Assembly: GCA_032716605.1 (NCBI GenBank)
Contig: CM064509.1
Coordinates: 40,832,866 to 40,896,865, forward strand
Length of the DNA: 64,000 nt
DNA from: Paralithodes platypus
Lineage: Eukaryota; Arthropoda; Malacostraca; Decapoda; Lithodidae
Direction of reading: 5' to 3'
A model generated the notes under the pieces. That model was not told the DNA's origin. It ran no database searches and worked only from the letters and a program-made list of their open reading frames with translations. Within the stretch, counting starts at the first letter, position 1; every line of letters begins with the position of its first letter. A program made the position numbers and the translations under genes. This document shows positions 10,646-19,149 of the stretch, one piece after another.

Positions 10646-12322
10646 ATGCTAGCCGTGGTCTGGGCCATGTCCAAGTGCAAGTTCTACCTCATCGGACTGC
10701 AACACTTCACCCTCATGACGGACCATCGCCCCCTCATCCCCATCTTCAACAACTACACCCTTGATGCGGTTGAAAATCCCCGCCTCCAACGTCTGAAGGA
10801 GAAAGTCGCACCTTACCTCTTCACAGCCGTCTGGCGCGCTGGCAGGTTGCTTTGCATCCCTGATGCATTGTCACGGGCCCCTGTCAGCCACCCAACGCCA
10901 GAGGATGAGTTAGCATGTGCCGAGGCCACAGTTCACCTCAGATCCCTCGTGACTGTCAACGCCGCCGCCGCCGACGTCAACTCTCCTTCACAGGACGCAG
11001 ACAGGATTCTCCAGGAACTCCGAGATGCAGCCAGAGCGGATCCTGTGTACATCCGCCTGCGTGAGTGCGTTACTTCGGGTTTCCCCACCAACCGCTACGA
11101 CCTGCACAACTCTCTACTCCCATTTTGGAAACTCCGAGACTACCTGTCAGCAGATGGTGAACTCGTCCTGTACGGAGCGAGGGTTGTGGTTCCTGAAGCC
11201 CTCCGCCGCTGCTCCTTGGCTCGCCTGCATGATAGTCACAGAGGCGTGGAGGCCACTAAGCGTAGGGCGCGACAGGCTGTCTTTTGGCCTGGCATCAACT
11301 CGGACATCGCCAATACAGTTCAAGCTTGTGAGCCGTGTCAGGTCTTACAGCCTAGTCAGCAGCAGGAACCCATGATCAACGACGACAACCCAACTAGGCC
11401 TTTCGAGTATGTTTCAGCCGACTTCTTCGCTGTGGCGGGGAAATCCTTCCTCGTCGTAACAGACCGACTCTCAGGCTGGCCCGTTGTCGTACCCTGCAAA
11501 GGAGATACTACCGCTTCAAACACCATCAGGATCTTCTGCCGCTACTTCAGGGAAGTTGGTGTACCCCTCCGCCTACGTACAGATGGAGGCCCACAGTTTA
11601 CTAGCCGTGAGTTCCGGGACTTCATGGAGCGTTTGGGAGTCAATCACTTGGTCTCTTCCCCACACTACCCACAATCCAACGGTCATGCCGAGTCTGCCGT
11701 CAAGTCCGTCAAACACCTCATACTGAAGACGGCTCCCTCAGGCAACATCGACTGTGAGGACTTTGACCGTGGACTGTTGGAGCTCCGCAACACCCCGAAC
11801 TTCACAGGCCGCTCCCCGGCACAAATCCTGTATGGCCACCCACTACGGTCTTGTGTCCCTGCTCATCCCCAGTCCTTTGCAGCAGAGTGGCAAGCCAAGG
11901 CCGAGGACTGTGACCGCCGTGCAGCCGCCCACACTGCGCTGGTGCAGAGAAACTATGACCAGCATGCACGCCCCCTTCCCAGGTTGAGAGTCGGCACCAC
12001 AGTGCGGATCCAAGACCCGACTTCTCACCGCTGGGACAAGGTTGGGGTCGTCATGGACTGCGGCAGGTCCAGGGATTATGAGGTTCGTCTCCCCAGTGGT
12101 AAGATATATTGGCGGAACCGTCGCTTCCTCCGCCCAGTGAATTCCCCTGGTGTTGAACCCCTCCCCCATAACCCTGAGATCCCTGTGTCTTGCACGGACC
12201 CAGAAAGAGAGTCCTTCACTTCCCCCATGGCCCCACGTAGGTCTGAAAGACTCCTAGAAAAAGAGTCAGCTCGACAACGTCTTGCGAGCTTGAAGGGGGA
12301 GGGAGGTGTTGATATAGGTTAA
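10646..12322 (+). CDS. pol: Gypsy RNase H C-terminus and integrase
   Basis: The 558-codon frame starts inside RNase H (ELEMLAVVWAMSKCKFYL, TDHRPL, IPDALSR). An HHCC zinc-binding domain follows at about residues 194-230 (LHDSHRGVEATKRR ... CEPC). The integrase core has Asp at SADFF (about 256), Asp at RTDGGPQF (about 312) and Glu at NGHAES (about 348), a correct DD35E spacing. The C-terminus has the VRIQDP/WDKVGVVMDCGRSRDYEV and WRNRRFLRPV motifs common in K02A2.6-like Gypsy elements. No envelope gene follows; the frame runs into the polypurine tract. The integrase looks intact. Confidence 0.9.
   Translation: MLAVVWAMSKCKFYLIGLQHFTLMTDHRPLIPIFNNYTLDAVENPRLQRLKEKVAPYLFTAVWRAGRLLCIPDALSRAPVSHPTPEDELACAEATVHLRSLVTVNAAAADVNSPSQDADRILQELRDAARADPVYIRLRECVTSGFPTNRYDLHNSLLPFWKLRDYLSADGELVLYGARVVVPEALRRCSLARLHDSHRGVEATKRRARQAVFWPGINSDIANTVQACEPCQVLQPSQQQEPMINDDNPTRPFEYVSADFFAVAGKSFLVVTDRLSGWPVVVPCKGDTTASNTIRIFCRYFREVGVPLRLRTDGGPQFTSREFRDFMERLGVNHLVSSPHYPQSNGHAESAVKSVKHLILKTAPSGNIDCEDFDRGLLELRNTPNFTGRSPAQILYGHPLRSCVPAHPQSFAAEWQAKAEDCDRRAAAHTALVQRNYDQHARPLPRLRVGTTVRIQDPTSHRWDKVGVVMDCGRSRDYEVRLPSGKIYWRNRRFLRPVNSPGVEPLPHNPEIPVSCTDPERESFTSPMAPRRSERLLEKESARQRLASLKGEGGVDIG
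12292..12306 (+). promoter_or_regulatory. Gypsy polypurine tract
   Basis: AAGGGGGAGGGAGG directly precedes the TGTTGATATAGG start of the 3' LTR, the expected plus-strand primer position. Confidence 0.8.
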
Positions 12323-12650
12323 GTGCACACACAACATATATACAGAGTGTACACATGCCTTAATCATATTGCAACATACACACATGTACTTTCAGGGCAA
12401 TACTCTCATTGTTTAATATCCCATGATAATATACCGTACTCTGTAGTATCGGCAGCGTTGCACCAAATATATCCGGCACCGCTGCACATGTTTTCATCAG
12501 TAACATCCGGTCGGCACTCAGCATAGCAGTGCCACCCCAGCTCTGTATATCTTTGGCTAATAAGAACCTATAAACTTATCTCTGGACTTTTATTCTACAT
12601 CCTTGTGCAAGAAAGGAATATTAAGGTTGTTGTAGCTTCACATGACAACC
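12307..12650 (+). repeat. 3' LTR of the Gypsy element, different right half
   Basis: The first about 211 bp (12307-12517) equal the 5' LTR start. The remaining about 130 bp (CTCAGCATAGCAGTGCCACC onward, with an AATAAGAACC stretch) have no counterpart in the 5' LTR. DIRS sequence resumes near 12653. Confidence 0.75.
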
Positions 12651-12652
12651 AT

Positions 12653-13118
12653 ACGAAAATCAATAGCCTTTCGAATGGACAATCTGAATGCAGTCACTTG
12701 CCTTCAGAAGCAGGGGTCAACGAGGTCTCGAGTGTTGCTAGAGTTGTCGGAAAAGCACTTTGTGTTAGCGGAAAAGCTAAACATTTATCTTCACACATCA
12801 TATCTGCCAGGAGTAGCCAACATGTTGGCAGACGCTCTATCACGGAGACAGAGCACATTAGTAGAATGGGCGCTCAAGCAAAACATCTTTCAATGGATGA
12901 TTGCAGAGCCATACCATCCACAAGTGGACTTATTCGTGTCCGAGGAGAACCACAGACCTTCTCTCTTCCTCACTCGCTGGGCGCAAACCCCGGCGGGAGG
13001 ACCAGGCGCATTGCTGACGGACTGGAACAAATGGAATTCCATTTATCTATTTCCACCACCAGATGCTTCACTCATGTGTCAAGTAGTTCACAAACTACGG
13101 GATAATCAGGGCTTATAG
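12653..13118 (+). pseudogene. DIRS1-like copy 1: RNase H region after the Gypsy insertion
   Basis: The frame at 12642-13118 gives SIAFRMDNLNAVTCLQKQG, YLPGVANMLADALSRRQS, then WALKQNIFQWMIAEP and PQVDLFVSEENHRPSLFLTRWAQ, the RNase H and its C-terminal extension of DIRS1-type pol. The first about 195 bp repeat 6668-6865 with about 5 differences, so the region is present on both sides of the Gypsy element. Confidence 0.85.
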
Positions 13119-13137
13119 TCTCGATGATCACGACCCT

Positions 13138-14082
13138 GTGGCCGGCTCAGGTGTGGTACTCCTAATTGAAGATGTGGTGCGAGAACCCGGTGTCGCTCCC
13201 AATCTCGTATTTCCACTTAGAGACGATTGGCATCCTAAAGACCTTGCTAACTTTTGCCATGTGGATATTCAAAAGGCCAAATGGTTAGCCCACTATGGGG
13301 AAAGTGTTAGCAATAAATTTATCAATCTATATACTCTCTCTACTAGACGTTAGTACCAATCTCACTGGAAAGCTTTTATGACTTGGATCGTGGAAACTGA
13401 CCAAACCGTGGCCTCGGTGTCTTTAATTTTCAAATACTTGGACTATCTATTTGAACATAAGGGCTTGTCAGTAGTCACACTTAAGAATCACATGACCTCC
13501 ATCAGAGATCCATTTTTTTATTTAACAGGACTCTCAGTACCGCAGGCAGAGGAGAAGGCATTCATGCGTGCATGCTTCAAGCTTCGCCCACCACCACTCC
13601 AGCTCATGCCTACCTGGTCTCTTGACAAAGCCTTGTCATTACTTCATTCTCAGAAATACAGTCACAAACCTACTTTTGATTCACTCTTAAAGAAGGCTGT
13701 GTTCCTTATGGCCTTGGCTACAGGAAACCGGGTCTCTGAGCTGGCGGCGATGAGCAACGAACCCAATTGTCTTAGGTTCGCACGGCGTAACGCAAGTGTT
13801 CAGATTGTGCCGTCACCCACTTTTATTGCCAAAAACGAACACAATGAGCATGTGTTTACTGAATTTGAGGTTCCGGCGCTCAAACATGGAGACAGCAAGC
13901 TATGTCCGGTGAAGTTTTTAATATCCTATATTGGAGTGTCCCAGCCTAACCAACCGGGAGCTCTTTGGGTTAATCAGACAGGTAAATGTCTTACGAAGCG
14001 GCACTTAGCAGCTATGTTATTCTATGTGATTAGGGAAGGCAATCCAGGAGCCATTGGGCGGGCTCATGATATAAGGACGTTA
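13138..14082 (+). pseudogene. DIRS1-like tyrosine recombinase, N-terminal and most of the catalytic domain
   Basis: One frame runs from 13138 to 14082 with a single TAG at 13351-13353 (RR*YQSHWKAFM; the next codon block keeps the same frame). The SAM-like arm-binding domain (KFINLYTLSTRR, FKYLDYLFEHKGLSVVTLKNH) is followed by the catalytic domain with ATGNRVSELAAM (first catalytic Arg) and RAHDIR, the HxxR box. The frame is then cut by a SINE; the nucleophile-bearing end is at 14581-14734. Such recombinases integrate DIRS elements without the TSD made by DDE integrases. Confidence 0.9.
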
Positions 14083-14580
14083 TTTTATTTTATTTTATTT
14101 ATTTTTTAATTCCAACTACTCCCTCTCGGGCATAGGCTGATTGCCTTTACACTCTACCGCTGAACACGATTAGGTCTGTGAGGTCTTGTTCCAGTCTAGG
14201 GAGTGAGACATGCGAAGCACCTACTCACGGCTCGAACCCAACTCCATCTCTGAAGCTGCTTCGCCCCTGCGCTTCACAGTCTCACTCCCCAGGCTCGGAC
14301 CATCGCTCTCAGAACGCCACCTATTGAGCAATTAACTCACTAGGCATTGCCCCCCTGTAGCATATTTTGAATATGGGAATATTCATACAGTGCTATTTAA
14401 TCAGGGAACAATGAGGGTATTTTGTTTTGTCATTTCGGTGTGCTGTGGTAATGCACTGAAACTAGGTACAGCACAAATTTCATCCCAATAATATCTTCCC
14501 ATTGACATATTGGGATTCGAACCCGGGTCCATTGGATTACCAGTCCAGTGGCAAGACCACTCTGCCACACCTCCCATATG
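14083..14580 (-). mobile_element. tRNA-derived SINE inserted in the tyrosine recombinase
   Basis: Read on the minus strand, the element starts near 14580 with a tRNA-like head (A box TGGCAGAGTGG, B box GGGTTCGAATCCC; possible anticodon loop CTGGTAA, that is GGT, tRNA-Thr type). It ends in an (AAAAT)n tail (plus strand TTATTTTATTTTATTT at 14083-14105). A second B-box-like GGGTTCGAGCC occurs further along (complement of 14228-14243), so it may be a composite. The recombinase reading resumes at 14581, so the insertion lies between the HxxR box and the Tyr nucleophile. No clear TSD was seen. Confidence 0.7.
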
Positions 14581-14865
14581 GGCAGTATCACTTTGCTTTT
14601 TAAAGAATTACTCAGTCAATTATATTCAGCAAACTAATTTGTGGTCGTCCAATCACACCTTCTTGACACGTTACCTGTCTGTTACTTTAGATAAACCACG
14701 AATGACCTGCGTTGCATTGAGACAGCGGGTCTGAAGTGTTCGGTGCTTTTTATTATTTTCTAGTTTTAAGAAGAGAGGGGTGTTGATAGCTAAGACCCTC
14801 AGCCCCGCCGGACGAGTAACTCCACACATACTCCTCATAGTGGGGCGGTTTACCTAGGATATTCA
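14581..14865 (+). pseudogene. DIRS1-like tyrosine recombinase C-terminus and 3' tail
   Basis: The stretch 14583-14734 reads AVSLCFLKNYSVNYIQQTNL, LWSSNHTFLTRYLS, LDKPRMTCVALRQRV and stop, the end of the DIRS recombinase with the Tyr nucleophile in TRYLS. The following about 130 bp up to 14865 are probably DIRS 3' non-coding sequence. The next transposon starts at 14866. Confidence 0.8.
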
Positions 14866-15263
14866 AACCTATTGTGCATTTTTTGATAAAAGCACCAATT
14901 TTGGCACAGAGGTAGACCAATATATTATGAACAAATTTGGATGTGTAGCCATCGCCCAACTGCTCCCTGGCGGCTGTGGCGGCCCTTTTCCAAAATGGCC
15001 GCCATGTGGCTGCCGAGGAAGACTTATCCCTAGGTGAATGAGATGTACTGAGTAAATGTGCAGGAAAAAATTATTGTTTTGAATCTTCATTGTTGTGCAA
15101 ACATTATGTTGCGTGTTGTTGCTAATGTAGGGTAGCACTTAACAACAAAGAAAGGTGCCCATGTGTTTTTAGAATCTTATCTTATTATCGATTTATTGAA
15201 TTATTCATAGATTAGCATAACAACCATGACAAACATCTCTCAATTGAACATGTCCTAATTCAC

Positions 15264-15944
15264 TTGGATTCTGAGTGCTCCTTTCATACAACTTTGTCAT
15301 TTTCCATTTCCAGAACAATGTCGAAGAGCTTCAAACTCGTTGAGCCTCGTGGTGCAGAAGCAGCTCCGTCTACCTCCGCCCAGCCAGCAACAGAGACAGA
15401 CTGGTCATTATGCTTCATATGCCAAGAAACGACGCCAGAGTCGCTGACAAGTCCATCCAAGAATACACGCCAAGACAAGGGGAGCAGCTACAGCATTCTC
15501 GCTGGACATCTGAGAAGGTTCAATGAGCTTGGATTGCTCCCCAACTCTTTTCTGTTGAGCCGATTAGATGAAGGCAGTGGCGTTGAAGCAGCATTGAGCG
15601 CCAACAATGCACGATACCACAAAACCTGCAGGCTGAGGTATAACAAGACCAAGTTAGACAGAGCTGAGAAGAGGCACCTGAAAATAGGCGCCGACGAAGA
15701 AGAGGAAGTTGTTGCCCGCAAGCGAACTCGATATCTGTCACGACCATCAAGTACTGAGACGAAACACCAAGAAGTGAAATGCTTCTTCTGCGGAGAAGCT
15801 CCTGGTAGTGCTGGTCTTCATGAAGCTGCGACATTCCAACTGGACTCGCGTGTCAGGTCGTGCGCACTGATTCTGGACGACATGGACCTCCTGACGCAAC
15901 TGAACGCTGGGGACATGGTTGCACAGGAGGCCACGTACCACTGA
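15264..15944 (+). pseudogene. N-terminal part of the TIR-transposon protein
   Basis: The 226-codon frame (Met at 15264 or, more likely, MSKSFKL at 15318) holds paired Cys motifs: CFICQET near residue 51, then HKTCRLRY near residue 118, and CFFCGEAPGSAGLH near residue 174 with RVRSCAL. Together these look like zinc-binding N-terminal modules. The TGA at 15942-15944 lies in text that continues in the same frame (NCLLNLYNRARKIKE), so it is a nonsense mutation in a longer protein. Function unknown; likely DNA binding by the encoded transposon enzyme. Confidence 0.65.
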
Positions 15945-15959
15945 AATTGTCTCCTGAAC

Positions 15960-16466
15960 TTGTACAATCGCGCACGGAAGATTAAGGAAATGGCGGGCAA
16001 AGGTACAGACGATGAACACGCAATAGCAGGACTTGCTTTCGCAGAGCTGGTGGTGTTTATTGAAGAAGCTCACATGGATAACGAGACATCTCCGGTCCTC
16101 AAACTTGCTGACCTGGCGCAGTTATACACGTCAAGGATGGAACAGCTGGGAGTCAAGCATGAGGGCAGGGTGCACACGACCCGTCTTAAGCAGAGACTGC
16201 TTGCTCACTTTCCTAACATGTGTGCACAGCACCAGGGGCGCGATGTCCTGCTTGCATTCAATGAAGACCTCGGCGATGCCCTGGCAAAGGCTTGTGAACT
16301 GGACAGAGACCTTGATGCTGTCCACCTGGCGCGTGCTGCCCAAATTGTGAGATGCCAAGGTGTTCAACGGGTTTCCTGCAGGATGCCAACAAGACTCCGT
16401 GCCACCCATGCTGCTTGCCTTGGTCACTATGATCTTGGAAGGTCCCAGTATCAAGCACCAGAGTGA
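15960..16466 (+). pseudogene. Second part of the TIR-transposon protein
   Basis: Same frame as the preceding part. The segment LYNRARKIKEM, GLAFAELVVFIEEAH and RVHTTRLKQRLLAHFPNM, then GRDVLLAFNEDLGDALAKAC and HLARAAQIVRC looks helical and well conserved in style. The family reading then moves to the frame starting at 16360, so a frameshift lies near 16355; the last 35 codons of this ORF are out of frame. Confidence 0.6.
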
Positions 16467-17050
16467 CAGCACAACACCAGCGGCACTGAGCATCGCCCGG
16501 CTCCTCAAGTTCAACAGCGTTATGCACCGACGGGCCGCCACAGGCAGTACGCCTCGCCCAGTCAGGCACGCCACCACGCAGGAGACACCAGTTCCAACCT
16601 ACATCGGCCTAATGCTACATGCACACACGCGCAAGAGGGAGCTCGCCGACAGGCTGGCACACATGGGGATTTCTATCTCCTATGATCGGGTCCTGTCCCT
16701 TTCCACACAGCTGGGGAACAGTGCCTGCCGCCTCTACCACCAGGAGCAAGTAGTCTGCCCTCCCAAGATGAGAGGCAGAGTCTTCACGACTGCCGCGGTA
16801 GACAATATCGACCACAACCTAAGTTCCACCACAGCAAAACAGTCATTCCATGGGACTGCTATTTCCCTCATGCAACACCCTGCGGTCCCTGGGGCCGGCA
16901 TTGACCGCAGCATCATCATCCTCGGAGGGCCGAACGAAAGAGGCCTCAAAACAGTTGACCGTTTGCCGCACTACTATACAGATGTCCCATCCGTCGGCAG
17001 CATCAAGAACACCCCCGTGCCGGCTACCAGCGTGACATCCCTGAGCAGCA
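16360..17050 (+). pseudogene. Third part of the TIR-transposon protein
   Basis: Frame 16360 onward reads GCQQDSVPPMLLALVTMILE, SIARLLKFNSV, ETPVPTYIGLMLHAHTRKRE, ISISYDRVLSLSTQLGN, TTAAVDNIDHNLSSTTAKQS, FHGTAISLMQH. It breaks up after about 17045, and the ORF end at 17157 is out of frame. I do not know a named domain for this block. The abrupt change to a distinct conserved block in another frame suggests that a large central part of the gene is missing here. Confidence 0.6.
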
Positions 17051-17053
17051 ACA

Positions 17054-17764
17054 GTGGCCTCAAGCAACATGCTGAAGAGAGCATCTCTGGAGGAGGAAGC
17101 CGAAGTGTGGGTGTCCTTCGGCACGGGCAAGGCTTTCCGGTTCTTGGCAGCCCATGAGATGGCGCGGGCTCTGGGCCCTGAGAAAGCACAGGCACTACCG
17201 ATGTTTCATGCTTTGACGGGCTGCGACATGGTCTCCTGCTTCGCCGGACATGGCAAGAGGACAGCATGGGCAGTGTGGACAGCTCTACCTCAGCTGACCC
17301 AGACACTCACTGACCTCTCCACTGCACCGGATCATATTGATGAGGATGCCATGCACACCATCGAGAGGTTCGTCATCCTGCTTTACGACAGAACAAGCAC
17401 CGCAACCGATATCGACAAGGCACGCCGCAAACTGTTTGCAAAGAAGAGCAATGTCCAGCTGATCCCACCGACAAGTGCAGCCCTGAAGCAGCACGTCCGA
17501 CGAGCAATATACCAGGGCGGACATGTCTGGGGTCAGGCCCTGGTTCCTGCACCAACATTGCCATCACCAACCGACTGGGATTGGATCAAGACCAGCGACA
17601 TGTACGAACCTCTCTGGACAACGCTCCCCGAGGCATCCAAGGTCTGCCGGGAGCTTGTCTCCTGCAAATGCCAGAAGGGCTGCATCAAGAAGTGCAAGTG
17701 CAAGAAGGCCAGTCTGGAATGCACACCACTGTGTGCTTGCGACGGGGAGTGCTCTCAGAACTGA
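17054..17764 (+). pseudogene. C-terminal part of the TIR-transposon protein: FEN1/PIN-like motif and CXC-like cysteines
   Basis: The 236-codon frame begins VWVSFGTGKAFRFLAAHEMA, then FHALTGCDMVSCFAGHGKRT (residues about 50-72), WAVWTALPQL, ERFVILLYDRTS and WTTLPEASKVC. The GCDxxSxxxGxGxxxA pattern resembles the last acidic residue and helix-hairpin turn of FEN1/XPG/PIN-like nucleases. The end is a CXC/tesmin-like cysteine cluster (CKCQKGCIKKCKCKK ... CTPLCACDGEC). The earlier acidic motifs expected of such a nuclease are not present in this copy, consistent with internal deletion. The nuclease assignment is inference. Confidence 0.65.
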
Positions 17765-18492
17765 ACTCGCAAACTTAAGATGAAGATTCTGAACTGTTCC
17801 AGACAGTACACAGGTACTGTAAAACAGTGAACTTATCTGCATATTGCATTTAGCAGATTATGTGTTAATTAACATGATAATTAAATGTAGTAGTGTCCAT
17901 TGACCACAGAAGTATAACATTTGACTTGCCCAGGATTGATCTGATAAGAGCAAGCCACCATAATTATCACTATCTGGTTCTGTTATTGTTGTTGTATTAT
18001 CGATGTAATTAGCATAATTGTGTTAATAATTTTGTTAATTGGCATCTTAATTGGCGTGGGCAGTGTCCATGAATAGCTATTGACAGACAGAGGAAGAAGG
18101 TCAGATAACATTTCCACAACTTAAATTAATCTAGCCTATTCACAAGGAATGTCAGCATTTGATGCCTGATCATGGGTTTCCTTGTCGCCATTTCATCTGC
18201 AATTAGCCTAAATATGTTAATTAATATCAGCAGCATCTCCCAAAATGTGACTAAGAGCTATCTGGCATGTCTTGATTCAAAACATTCAATAAACATTCAC
18301 TAAAACCTTCAGCAGCAAACTTTATCTAACTTCTGTGTCTTTTGGGTGTCTGCTGGCAGCCATTTTGGAAAATGGCCGCCACGGCTGCCAGGGGGCAGTT
18401 GGGCGATGGCTCCACATCCATAATTGTTCATAATATATTGGTCTACCTCTGTGCCAAAATTGGTGCTTTTATCAAAAAATGCACAATAGGTT

Positions 18493-18918
18493 AGCTTACC
18501 CGCTGTACTATCAAGCAGCTCATATAATAATAATATAATAATAATGTTATTGTTGCATATAACTGTACATACATACTGTAGAATACATATATTGAATAAG
18601 TACAAATAACATTGATACGCAACAAAGAGGACTTGATACCTAACGGTAGCCTATATGTCCTTAAATAGTTTATACTTAGTAACATTGGTGGTATGACACA
18701 TCGTGCGAGTGATTGGTGCATAAAATAATCATAGATAAGTTAGAAAACCAACCAAAAGTATATTGATATTACGATTATTTGCCAGAAATAACAAAGTTGT
18801 TGTTACTAAGCCAGAATATTAATTGATGTTTAACGCATTATCAATTAAACTACACAAAATCAACTAAATATATAGCAGTAATAAAATATTATTAAAGACG
18901 TCGCCGGGACAATAGGGC
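18493..18918. other. AT-rich stretch without a gene; truncated MITE end
   Basis: AT-rich, with an ATA/AAT repeat near 18525-18545. Immediately before the TTAA at 18919, AAAGACGTCGCCGGGACAAT and AGGGC (from 18894) match the right terminus of the 215-bp MITE family, so a truncated copy abuts the complete one. No ORF is credible. Confidence 0.6.
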
Positions 18919-19133
18919 TTAACCCATTCAGTACCAGGGACGTCCTTTTCATTATATTCTGGCAATTATTAGACGATTTAATTCAGCTTTGGAAGGACCT
19001 CTAGCAATAATAAGGCTTCAAAATATCTCAACCAACCATTTTAACTACCTAATATCTTTCCTAAGCAGCATAATATCGTCTAAATATAGCTAGAATAAAA
19101 TATAACAAATATCGCTGGTACTCAAAGGGTTAA
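18919..19133. mobile_element. TTAA MITE family B, copy 1 (215 bp)
   Basis: Bounded by TTAA at both ends. The inverted termini carry GTACC-GGGACGTCC-type and ATTAGACGATTTAATTCAG / CGTCTAAATATAGC arms. The same 215-bp length recurs at 32772-32986 and 42981-43195. TTAA targets and CCC/GGG termini are typical of piggyBac-mobilised elements. Confidence 0.85.
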
Positions 19134-19149
19134 CAAGAAATACCATAAG

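Larger units (their letters stand above)
14866..18492 (+). mobile_element. DNA transposon with ~150-bp TIRs, superfamily not recognised
   Basis: The left end AACCTATTGTGCATTTTTTG continues for about 150 bp (to about 15018) as the reverse complement of 18341-18492, with only a few mismatches (the common block GCACCAATTTTGGCACAGAG is at 14895 and, inverted, near 18449). Between the TIRs lies a single transcription unit on the + strand at 15264-17764. No obvious target duplication is readable. The copy appears internally deleted and carries a stop and frameshifts, so it is non-autonomous now. Uncharacterised proteins of this kind are, as I recall, common in marine invertebrate genomes. Confidence 0.85.

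Noticed and set aside
6866..12650. Endogenous retrovirus with an envelope gene
   Set aside because: The integrase frame runs straight into the polypurine tract; there is no additional ORF before the 3' LTR.
14520..14580. Functional tRNA gene on the minus strand
   Set aside because: It has good A and B boxes but the anticodon stem is imperfect, there is no proper acceptor closure, and it is the head of a longer A-tailed element inserted in an ORF, so a SINE is more likely.
16131..16577. 148-aa minus-strand ORF in the TIR transposon
   Set aside because: The sense strand carries the conserved text; this is an antisense shadow.
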